From Niebla homalea (taxonomy: Eukaryota; Ascomycota; Lecanoromycetes; Lecanorales; Ramalinaceae), in contig JAHGAU010000004.1 in assembly GCA_019925105.1 (NCBI GenBank), positions 1,860,001-1,924,000 of the forward strand: a stretch of 64,000 bases of DNA, in the 5' to 3' direction. This document shows positions 36,791 through 46,214 of this stretch, one piece after another. Positions within the stretch are counted from its first letter, which is position 1. Each line of letters starts with the position of its first letter. Both the position numbers and the translations under genes were made by a program. The notes below the pieces were generated by a model. That model was not told where the DNA came from. It ran no database searches and worked only from the letters and a program-made list of their open reading frames with translations.

Positions 36791-38423
36791 TTAAGAGTTA
36801 AGCCGGTCGAGGAGTCGCTTAGACTGCTCGTTATTAAAGGTCGTCTGGCCTACTGAAAGCGCCGGACTTCGCCGCTTGGCCGAGGCTGGACGCCTGCTGG
36901 AAGATGGGGTGAGGCCTCGGACAAGATGTGGAAGAGCTCGGGGATAAACACCCACGTAAGCCCTTGTTCGGAAGCGCGAGAGCATAGGCGAGAGGAAAAT
37001 TGAACCCGGAGTAGATGGGCATATTTAACTGCTGAGCGAATTGTCGGTTTATTCATTCTTTTATCTGAGAGCTCGAGGGCGTTATTAAGAGGAAAGTCGG
37101 AGATGCTAAGTTCGGGCAGAAGAGTTTTAATAAATGGATTATTGCTTATTAAACCTGAACCAAAGTCGGTTTTAAGTTTATTGTTAGTAATATTGGCTTC
37201 CTTAAGCCTATTTAGGTTAGGGTTCTGGTTAATATATATAAAGTAAAAGTCCAAATAGATATAATTAAATAAAGAAAATAGCCCCGGCTATCTTTTCTCC
37301 ATTAATAAAGACTTAATACTATTAAACTTTTATAAAAACAAATGGATTTACACGGGGCTCCTTCGGCTTTAGGGAAAGGTATAAAGGCCCCAAAAGGACC
37401 CAAAAGGTAGGCAAGGACAGTAACATAAGGATTAGACGGGAACTTCAGCGCAGCTTTTAATCCGAACAGATACTTCCCGATAGTGGTGAAAGGGTTTACT
37501 CGTAGGCTTTGGATAACGGATACCTTAGGCAATAAGCTGCAAAACGGTTGGATATAAATCTCGTGGCGGTATACTTAAATTCAATAAATGCTATCCAAGC
37601 TTAGAATCGGTTAACGGGCACCCGACGCTCGGAGGCTTTACAGGCCTTATAGTAACTAATAAGGGCCTTGGAGCTTTCCTATGCGTAATGCCGCGCTGTT
37701 AAATCCCCCAGCTGCTATACAAGCCCGGTGCAGAGGGGTAAAAGGGTATTTAACGAATAACAGATGGATAACCTAATCTTCCGTAGAGCATATATCATTG
37801 CCTATTTATTATTCAAACGACCGATTACGCCGCGACATCCTTGGTAATAATAGTCAAGAAAGAAGGCACTTATATTCGGATCGAGAGCACGGTATTATCG
37901 TAAATTAGGCCGTAGAGCCCGTAGTGCTTATCGACCACCTTTAGCTTTAAGTAATAGCTGGTCCAGAAGCTGCTGTTTAAGGAGTAAAGCGTCGCCTCGT
38001 CGGCGGCCAGGGTCGTATAGACCAAGAGGGGCGAGTTGTTCACGTAGCACGACGGGGTGTGGGCGACGACCATGTTCGGGGGGCACCCACTTGAGCGGGC
38101 CCGTAGACGTCTCCTTGATCGCGCTGCACATCGGCTGGATGTCCACGTGTGCAACCCTGATCTCACAGATGCACAGGGTCTGGTTCACGACCGACGCGTA
38201 ACTTACGATCGCCGACTGGCGTATTATCGTACTTATGCCCGGACCGTCGCTGTCGTTCATGCTCGTCTCTGGCGCCTCGTCCGGGACCAGAACCCTGCCC
38301 GAGTCGGCCTCGCAGTACGTAAAGCTATTCCTAAGCGGCTATAAGGTCTTGGATCTCAAGCGGGAACCTCCTCGTGAGCTTAGGCGGCTGGATGGGCACC
38401 ATATCTGTCTACGGGCTTTATAA
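36791..38423 (-). pseudogene. Unidentified decayed coding remnants, minus strand
   Basis: Three minus-strand blocks read like protein but jump between frames: 38,423-37,870 ('FTYCEADSGRVLVPDE', then 'ASVVNQTLCICEIRV', then in another frame 'LVYTTLAADEATLYSLNS' and 'YYLKLKVVDKHYGLYGL'), 37,532-37,302 ('VIQSLRVNPFTTIGKYLFG'), and 37,254-36,791, ending 'NNEQSKRLLDRLNS' at a stop. The frame change near 38,085 joins two otherwise continuous peptides. Composition is intermediate, as after mild RIP. I do not recognise the family; it may be one gene or several. Confidence 0.4.
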
Positions 38424-38970
38424 GTATGTTTTTAGTCAAGAAATGCGTTCGCGTAAGTTGGGAAAGGCAACTTAATAATCCGTTATAATATAGGATAGCT
38501 CCCCTTATGATAGACCTGCTTAACTCGGTTATCCAGTAGTCTACTCCATGTTTCAAATCTCGATGGCCAATCCCAAACTAGCTACCTTCATCTATATATA
38601 TTAAGACGTAAGGGTTAAGCATAGTACCAGCGCCATGAAATATGTGGAGCAATAAATTAAGGACCGATCAGTAGAGACCCCTCCTCGATTAAGCCTTAAG
38701 TATCTTAAGAAAGTCGGGGGGTTCGAACGATTTTTGGGTGAACGCTATTCAAAGGTTTCCGAAAGACGCTTAGCATTATAAGCTCAACCGCCGTTTCCCC
38801 AATAACCACTGCATCCCCCTTCAATATCGTCTTCGCCATTTAAGTGATTATTTCCTCAGAAACCACTATGGTAGTTCAGGATTATAATAGCATTTCCAGT
38901 CTACCTACTCGCCTCTGGACCGCCGCCTCGTAGGGTGGCCTGCTTTATAAGGCTATGTTAGAGCGTCCAA

Positions 38971-39351
38971 TCAACCGAAGGAAACCCTACTTGATATTGG
39001 GTACGGTCTAGAATACGAGCAAGCTGCTCCGTAAAGAGACTTCAATTGGCTCCGAAAGCGCTTACGCGATGGAGCTATCCTATAAGCTTTAAGTCTGACG
39101 TGAAATTCGGGAATAGATCTGAACTCGTAGTCTAGAGAAGAGGTGAAGTCCATTAGGATATAAAGTTCGTACTTAAGGGCAATACAGATCTTACGCGTAT
39201 AATAATGGGTATTACGGAAGTATAAGACTCTGGGCTCGACGTCGAAAAGAGGGTGGAGCTTACCGTGAGGGCTTATATACGGCATAATCAGTACTAAAAG
39301 CGGTAAGTCGCCGCCGTTGGTATTAAGGAAGTTAACCTGGCCCTTTATCAA
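38971..39351 (-). pseudogene. Unidentified 126-codon open remnant
   Basis: A stop-free minus-strand stretch with a protein-like composition: 'NTNGGDLPLLVLIMPYISP', 'LFDVEPRVLYF', 'YELYILMDFTSSLDYEF', 'PEFHVRLKAYRIAPSRKR'. No domain recognised. It has the same strand and intermediate erosion as the remnants at 36.8-38.4 kb and 40.5-41.1 kb, so all could derive from one locus. Confidence 0.35.
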
Positions 39352-40529
39352 TATATTATTAACGAGGTTAATATTCTTAATACGCTTAATTAAATAATTA
39401 TAAATCGGCTTAATAAGCTTAGCTAAGGGGACGGAAAAGGGTAGTAAATAAGATAAAGGCGAGGTAGCTAATAACGGTAAGAATAAATGTTATGAAATAC
39501 GTTTTAGACTACTTTTCAATTGTAAGTTATAACCTTGCCAACGGGTTTTAATGGTTATACCTATTCTCAGATTCTCTTTATAGCTATTTCTGTTTTTATA
39601 TTAAGTCTATAATAAGATATTGAGATAAAGACTGGAGTCTTATACCTAATGGATGGAGGTTATTCGAGCTTTCACGAAGTAATCGTCTATATTGTCGGAG
39701 GTAACCAATATTTCGCAGCCTTTTAAATAGAGACCTCGAAAGGTTTCAGAATAAAGCTTTTATAAGTACAATAGGTTTCTATAATATAATGTAACGGACA
39801 GGCATATACACTTATAAGCATAGGACATTAGGGATAATAGGACACTAGGAATAGGACAGTAGGGATAGGACATTGTCCTATATTTGTACATAGCATCTCT
39901 AGTAGAGATTCATCAATCAGACAGAACACACCCATTACCCATATATACATTGCGTCCATTACACATAACCTTAATATAGCTGAATGAATAATATTATTAT
40001 AAATATTCTCGTTCTTTTTAAAGTATATAAAACAGTAATATAGCATTTAATATCACCGCCCATTAAGAATAATTATATATAAGTAATATAAAGCTATACG
40101 GAGTTCATTCGGTCTATAATATTAGGGTCTAAACGAAGGCTAAGTATTCTAGAATAATAGCTATTTTATTCTTTATTAACGTAAAGAGGTATAATAGGTA
40201 GAAGCATTAACTCCATACGTTATAATGAAGGAGCGTAAAAAATCATACGTAACCTACATTACGTCTTATTCGGCCTTTATACTTTACCCTTAAAAGGAAA
40301 TAAATTACGTTATTATTTTAAAGTGGAAGTTTAATTAAAATTCTGGCGATGCTATATAGGAACCCTAAGCGTCCGCACCTTAACGTCAATATTTACCATA
40401 TTATATTAATCTATCTGCTTGGGTTTCATATAGATTTTCCCTTCCAGACGAAACAGACTAAGACCAGTAAGCGGATTTCACTAAAAGGTAATATAATAAC
40501 AGCTCGTATCCTTGAAAGCGATATAACCA
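39352..40529. other. AT-rich spacer with a short tandem repeat
   Basis: Eroded sequence. At about 39,822-39,882 four imperfect units of ATAGGACAKTAGGGAT (14-17 bp) form a small tandem array ending in a GGACATTGTCC palindrome. Nothing else recognised. Confidence 0.5.
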
Positions 40530-41080
40530 TTATACTATATAGAACTATTATACGGCTCTGGGCGGAGGAAATAGGTATTAATGCGGACGATCTGGCCGTA
40601 CTGGTCGTATAGGGGGCCCAGGACGTAGTCGGCGAAGAAGGTATTATGTTAACCTGGGTGGCCGTGCTGGGGCGGCGGGGGTGGATCGTCGTTTTCCAGG
40701 CGCTGCATTCACGCCGCGCCCATATTAAGCACTTAATTGCGGATGTCGCCGCCAAACAGTTGAAAACTTTGGCCGATGACGCTAATAGCTACGATAATGC
40801 GGATACGCCGCGCATCGTCCCAGTAATTGGCCCCATTGCCGCCTTCAACGCGCTTGCGGTGGTCGCCGGAGAGGGTAATATCGACCTTAATGGTGTTCTT
40901 ATCTGGGTCGTAGTAAACATTGTCTGGAGAATGAACGTCTCTCACGTGGAGGTCTGATAGGATAAAGTTTCGACGATCGATCTCTTGGATATTGTTAGGT
41001 AAGTTTAACGGGTTGGTTAAGACGCCGGCAAGGAGAAAAGATGCCTTTAGCTTATAAGTCTTTACAGAAGCGCGGCCAGG
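40530..41080 (-). pseudogene. Unidentified decayed coding remnant
   Basis: A minus-strand frame open from about 41,080 to 40,733 reads 'KASFLLAGVLTNPLNLPNN', 'DLHVRDVHSPDNVYYDPD', 'KNTIKVDITLSGDHRKRV', 'VISVIG'-like 'AISVIGQSFQLFGGDIRN'. After a stop and a frame change it continues 'FFADYVLGPLYDQYGQIVR' (about 40,640-40,570). The GC-balanced patch at 40,560-40,960 coincides with it. I could not place it in a family. Confidence 0.4.
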
Positions 41081-42418
41081 TTACTGGAGACTTACTATAC
41101 CTAGGGTCTTGAGCAATTTTCTTGCTATGCTAAGGACCTTCGAGCGTTTTGTTGTTGATAAGGATGATGATTAATACTGAAATTTGTTGTTTAAGGTACG
41201 TGACTTTATTGTCTTCTGGATATAAGTTGTTAGCCATAAGTTTGAAGAGCTATTGCCTCTTTTCATATCATAAGGCTTAAAGAAGAGAATCTTCTGGTGG
41301 TTATTAAGAATCCAAGCGTAACAACCTGAGTCAAAAAGGCTGCGATTCATTGCCTTATGAGACTGCGACCGTTGCAGAATGGCTGAAACAGCATTGGGTG
41401 TGTCGGCTGTATTAATAGATGAATATCTGGCGTAACCAACTTCAGACTTTAAACAAGACAATGAGGCTTATTAAGGGACATGTGTAGTACGAGATGCAGG
41501 TATTTCGCATTGCGTCGCCAATACCATTCAGAACAATTCCTTACGATGATTTTTTGAAACAAGCCAATTTTTTGCTAGTGCTTAAGTGGTTAAAATCTGT
41601 GGCTCTCTAAATCTGAAATGAATTAATACAATGAAGGAATGAAGCCTTGGAGGTGTTGATTACTTGCCAGCACTCAACTCCATCGAGGAGTTCATCCGTT
41701 CAAACCCCAACCTCAACCCGGTGAGGCACGACCCTGTCGACTACGAGGAGCCGGGCGCCTTTGGCGAGACCCGCGCCCCTGGCACGACGGTCATCCCGCC
41801 CCCGACGCTACCGCGCTGGATCTGCCGGCGCCAGCACCGCAACCCTCGGCCTACCCAAGGACGAAGATGATAATGAAAGGGAAGCGACAGCAGCCACATG
41901 TGGCCCCAGCCATTATACCGCGTGGTGCTGCCGAACATGAGAAGCTGAATAAGAGAAATTCCAATGGGAAGTTCTGCGATGCGCCAATCGGGCACCCGTG
42001 GAGCCTTTGGCTTGGGTTGAACCCAGGGGACGTGACGGATAGCAAAAGCTTCAATATCTGTTAAGGCAGGGTGCTTGTGACTAAGAGCGTCAGTAAGGCC
42101 GTGGTGAGATTTGGCAAATCGGGGCAGCCTGGATTTTTCAGTCAAGACGTTTCCTTGCTTGTAACAGGAATTGGTCAACGGTGTACCAGAGATTGAGGAA
42201 GGTGTCGCTGTCACTTAGTTTAATCAATTGGTCAAGCTGGTTTTGGGTAGATTGGGTGGGGCAATTCTGCAGCTCTGTCGGATGAAGGTTTTTCCGATCC
42301 CCGCGTTACATCAATAAATCTGTGAATCAGAATCTTCAACTTCTTCCTTCACTGCAGACTTCACTTGGCTCACCTAGCTTCTGATATTTCCCATTGGCTT
42401 TCCTCTTCATCTTCCCTC
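41081..42418. other. Spacer with a possible 3' exon fragment at 41,664-41,870
   Basis: A stretch after a CTTGCCAG acceptor-like site near 41,668 reads 'ALNSIEEFIRSNPNLNPVR' and 'YEEPGAFGETRAPGTTVIP', with strong coding composition, then loses frame around 41,820. It looks like an exon fragment of an unidentified gene. The rest, including the upstream region of gene C, shows no recognisable feature. Confidence 0.4.
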
Positions 42419-43849
42419 ATGACTGACACATCCAGCATCTCTACCTGGCTTGGTAGGCTACCCCACAAACGGAATTACCGGTCAAGATCACCATTACCAT
42501 TACCATTACCATCACCATCATCGTTACAGTCACCTTGTCCAGCATCTCGGTCCATCACAAACTCCCTCCCTATTCTTTTTTGCGTAATTCCACAAGCCAA
42601 TCCAAAGGCGAAGCGGAAACGCTCTACAGCCGACCATCCACCTTCGACCTCACCAAAGCGCGTCTGCAATCGCAGGCCACTGACACGGCGAGCATTACAA
42701 GAGCTGTGTCATAACATGGGTCGCGGTCCTGGCCGTCCAAAGAAAACCCCAGTCGTCGATGTAAGTGTACACTCTACACTTCTCTCACTACACGCGTTGA
42801 CCGTGATCCCAGCCCGAGACGCCTGGCAAGCAAACAAGCTCCTCCTCAACGAATGCGTCCAAGTCCCTCTCCAAGTCAAAGTCCCTTGATGAAGTGTACT
42901 GGAAGCAGACCGGCAGCACCGGCATCATTCGAAAAGCGCTCAGCGATCAAGGGATGTGGTACCGGGAAGAAAAAGCCTTTACACGTCAGCCTGACATGAA
43001 AGAGAAGATTGACCGTCTGTTCTCGAAGGAGCGAGCTACAAAAATGAACCCAGCCTCAATTCAAAAGATCATCAAACATGTGGAACAGAACGCCACCGCT
43101 CCAGAAGACAGTTACTTTCACCGCCTCCACGACGATGTTTTCAAGACTGTGGGCGACGACTCCGACTGGACCGAAGCCGGCCTGTTATCGGCTACCAAAT
43201 CCCACTTCGTCAAGCGCTTCGTCCCCGGCTGGTCGCCGCTCGAGAAGAAACTTGGGCTGACCACCCCCTGGCCTGACCACGTCTACGGCATCAAAGCCGC
43301 CGCCTTCCAAAAACGCAGTGAAACCCCAGCGACGAAGTCCGCGCCATCACCTCCATGTCCGGCGACCCCCGAGTCCTTCACGCCTTCTTCGCCGTCGAAG
43401 ATAAAGGCAGCGACGGCCTCTTTGCAGAAGCGGTCAACCAGGCCATACGTGACGGCGCCGCGATGGTCAATGCCAAGCTATCGCTCAAGCAGCATCTCGG
43501 CAACCTTGAAGCCCGCGTCAAGGGGGAAGTAGAAGACTATGAGCGGCCCCCGGGTGCGGACACAGACGCCTTGGCGTTTACCTGCTGCTGGGGCCCTGAG
43601 GTGGCGGAGCTGTACGTTCACTGGTACGAGAAGATGGACGGGGACGAGGAGGAGGTTTTCCACATGCACCGGCTGGGGTTTTACGTGGCCCATCGCGGGG
43701 ACGAGCTGATCATGTTTCGGCGTGATGTGCATAACGTTCTGGACTATGGTATGCTTGAACACCGGCAGACGATGGAGGGAATCGTGAAGCGTATTGTGGA
43801 GTTGGAAAGGAAGCTCGAGAAGAAGGAGAAAGGCGGTGTGAAGGGATAA
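42419..43849 (+). CDS. Gene C: PD-(D/E)XK nuclease-like protein with AT-hook (DUF7924-type), frameshifted
   Basis: Exon 1 is 42,419-42,760; a 52-nt intron (GTAAGT donor, TTGAC branch, CCAG acceptor, phase 0) leads to exon 2 at 42,813. The start 'MTDTSSISTWLGRLP' is followed by a P/L run encoded by an ATTACC hexamer repeat (about 42,491-42,525), 'KAKRKR', and an AT-hook 'GRGPGRPKKTP' just before the intron. Exon 2 parallels A and B: 'ALSDQGMWYREEKAF', 'PDHVYGI' (about 43,274), 'FAVEDKGSDG' (ExK), 'AVNQAIRDGAAMVN' (Q), 'LYVHWYEKMDG', 'FHMHRLG' and 'FRRDVHNVLDYG'. The frame changes between PD and ExK; adding one base at the CCCC run at about 43,324-43,327 would make it continuous, with spacing as in A and B. 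No credible intron explains the shift. Product if continuous would be about 459 residues. It is either a young pseudogene or carries a sequence error. Confidence 0.75.
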
Positions 43850-44200
43850 ATCGGGGGGGTCTAATCGGAAAGCGATAGAAGCTGCTTGCCTGATACCGCG
43901 CTTTACTTGCGTAATTACGAGCAAAATTTAATGAGACACATAATTCTTCAAATTAAATACCCCTTACCTGCAATGGACCAAGGTTTTCCTACTGAATTAT
44001 ATGATCCCTTTAATTCTATTATGGTAGGAAACGGCATAGGGGTTAATGCTTGCCTCGTAACCCTAGCGTGGCTAGGCTATAAGAATATATAATATTTATC
44101 TTAATTATCTTATAGTCTCAGCTCTCAGCCCTTACCCACAAAAGGGCCCTAACGGTAGGCTTACATAATCGGACGCTAGCCTACCGGGGCTCGTTTTATG
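43850..44200. other. 3' flank of gene C
   Basis: Composition drops to AT-rich over about 100 bases, marking the island edge. A small hairpin GGTAGGC...GCCTACC lies at 44,154-44,185. No gene. Confidence 0.45.
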
Positions 44201-44821
44201 GGGGGTCTGAGCAAGAAACTCCATTTTTCGGCCAGTAAATTATTAATTTATAAAAGAAACATATACTTAAATAAACCCTTAATAACTTACCCTTATTATC
44301 GTACGCGATATTACGCGATAATTATTACTATAAAATAATCGAAAGGTATAATATATACCTTTCAATTATATTAAATCGATTAACGTCCTTGTTTTTTTAA
44401 TTAAATTATAGGTTAATTTATTATTATGTATTATAAATTATAACTTCTATATATTATTTAAGTTGTCCGGCGTTAATAATAATATTATAAAACTTATTAA
44501 TTAAAAATTTATTAAACTTTATATATATTTTTAATATTAATATAGCTCGTTCCGGACTACTTTATATCTTTAAGGTAACTCTTTATAATTAATGGTTACC
44601 GTCCTTAGGTTTTAATTTTACTTAATAAATAACGGTTTATCCAGTAATAATAAATAAGTAAAAGTCGGGATATATTATTTATAGTTAATAAACCTTAAGA
44701 TAATTACTTTATTACCTTCTAATAATAGGTACTAAGTATATACGGATCCTTTATGTTTAAGTGGATCGGTTAAGGCGGGTAAGCTTATGCTAAGCTGGTA
44801 GCGGACTTATGGAGCAAATCC

Positions 44822-44890
44822 ACCTTTAAATCCACCCTTAAATACCCCTTAAATACACCCTTAAATGCACCCTTAAATGCACCTCACTTA
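44822..44890. repeat. 12-bp tandem repeat (AAATRCACCCTT)
   Basis: About five to six imperfect units of AAATRCACCCTT in the right half of the inverted-repeat element. They run into a second 12-bp array some 60 bp later. Confidence 0.6.
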
Positions 44891-44950
44891 TACCCTCTTA
44901 TGCCCCCTCAAATGCCCCTCACGTGCACCCTTACGTGCACCCCTACCCTC

Positions 44951-45070
44951 AGCAAGCCCTTCAGCAAGCCTTTCAGTAAACCCTTCAGCAAACCCTTCAG
45001 CAAGCCCTTCAGCAAGCCCTTTAGCAAGCCCTTCAGCAAGCCCTTCAGCAAGCCCTTCAGCAAGCCCTTT
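44951..45070. repeat. 12-bp tandem repeat (AGCAAGCCCTTC), ten units
   Basis: Ten 12-bp units with only a few C/T and G/A differences. One frame would read as repeated KPFS tetrapeptides, which is a by-product of the repeat, as no gene surrounds it. Confidence 0.75.
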
Positions 45071-45397
45071 ACTATAATACGTCGCCCGATGCCCGCATAC
45101 CCCTACCGTAATAAGCCCAAAAACACCGTGATTTAGGTGGAGAACCTAAGAGTTAAGCAAAGCCTTTATACTGAAGCGACGCTTAATCTTCATATGCTCC
45201 CATATTTATAGCCCAAAAATACCGTGATTTAATTGCAGAATCTAAGCCTTAAGCAGTACACCTATTACCCAAAAGTGTGCGGAATGTACGGAATTCACGG
45301 AAAAGTCAACATTTTGTTAGTGATAATAACTATGCGGAGCTGATATTTCTGGTAATAGGTTACTGGCCGAAAAATGGAGATTCTTGCTCAGACCCCC

Positions 45398-45980
45398 TTC
45401 GGGGACCAAGGGCGGTCGATCTCAGACTAATTCTCTTGCTCTCTCCTTCTTTAAGAACTAAGATTTTTATTAAATATATAATTTTATAAGATAATATATA
45501 TATTTAATATTATTCTCTTACTTTTAAGCTTTAAGTATATATTTAACTTAAATTTTAAAAATCAATAAACTTTTTAGAGGGTAATAATCTCCAACATTAA
45601 ATTATCTACGTACGTATAAAAGGAGATACCCGTATATTTCTTATATTTAAACTGTATTTATCGAAATAATAGAATTTATTATTTTACGGTTTAAAAACTC
45701 GAACTGAAAAGAAAGGTATTATAAATTTAATTTTCAGATTTAAAAAGTTTCTTTACGGTCTTTATTTAAACACTCCCTTAACCGGTACGGAATTTATCCC
45801 GCGGGATAGGTACGGTATAGGTATGGTATAGGTACGGGACCGGTACGGGATAGGGAAAGGCTATTTTTATGCCATACCGGTAATGAACGGTATAACGGGG
45901 TATAAAGCCGGGAAATATTAAAATGTTAATAACTAATTAATTGATTTATTTATTTATATATAAGTCCAACTATTAAGTTA
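45398..45980. other. Spacer between inverted-repeat element and copia element
   Basis: AT-rich except for a short G-rich tandem stretch at about 45,797-45,860 built from GGTACGGKATA units. The last five bases (AGTTA) are the target duplication of the copia element. Confidence 0.5.
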
Positions 45981-46201
45981 TGTCAGCCTGGGTGCAGGCA
46001 TGGTGGTAGTGTTGGATGGAGTGTTATTGAGCCGCCATGCGAGCGGTGTTAAGATACTACTATAGCGCGTATAGATATTATTACCTGGCCGTACATCTTA
46101 TATTACCCGGGTATTTTATATAGATAATACTATACTTCCTAAATAGATTATATACAATCTATATATATATTATCCTTTCTTATACGTCCTTACGTTTAAT
46201 A
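45981..46201 (+). repeat. 5' LTR of copia element (221 bp)
   Basis: Begins TGTCAGCCTGGGTGCAGG and ends ...CTTACGTTTAATA, the RIPped form of the TCTGACA end kept in the 3' LTR. The first ~95 bases are uneroded while the rest is RIPped. AGTTA precedes it. Confidence 0.9.
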
Positions 46202-46214
46202 GTTATAAGCCCGG
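46202..46214 (+). other. Primer-binding site, half-tRNA(iMet) type
   Basis: The bases right after the 5' LTR read GTTATAAGCCCGG. With one G-to-A RIP change reversed, the first 11 bases would be complementary to GGGCUCAUAAC in the anticodon arm of eukaryotic initiator tRNA-Met. Some copia-group elements (Drosophila copia, yeast Ty5) prime from this internal half-tRNA rather than from the tRNA 3' end. No TGG-type site is present. Confidence 0.6.

Larger units (their letters stand above)
44201..45397. mobile_element. 1.2-kb element with 38-bp terminal inverted repeats
   Basis: The left end (44,201-44,238, starting GGGGGTCTGAGCAAGAAACT) and right end (45,360-45,397) are inverted copies with one mismatch in 38. 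The interior has no transposase-like peptide. It contains an eroded AT-rich left half (to about 44,750), 12-bp arrays, and a 45-50-bp direct repeat beginning AGCCCAAAAAYACCGTGATTTA (copies near 45,112 and 45,212). A clear target duplication is not visible. It is best described as a nonautonomous DNA-transposon derivative. Confidence 0.65.

Noticed and set aside
43310..43345. A 20-nt GT...AG segment as an intron explaining the gene C frame change
   Set aside because: GTGAAA...GAAG has the right length modulo three but is far shorter than any other intron here and lacks a branch site; a one-base indel is simpler.
44877..45136. Frames encoding repeated KPFS or ASPS tetrapeptides
   Set aside because: By-product of a 12-bp tandem repeat; all frames are open over such an array, and no gene structure surrounds it.
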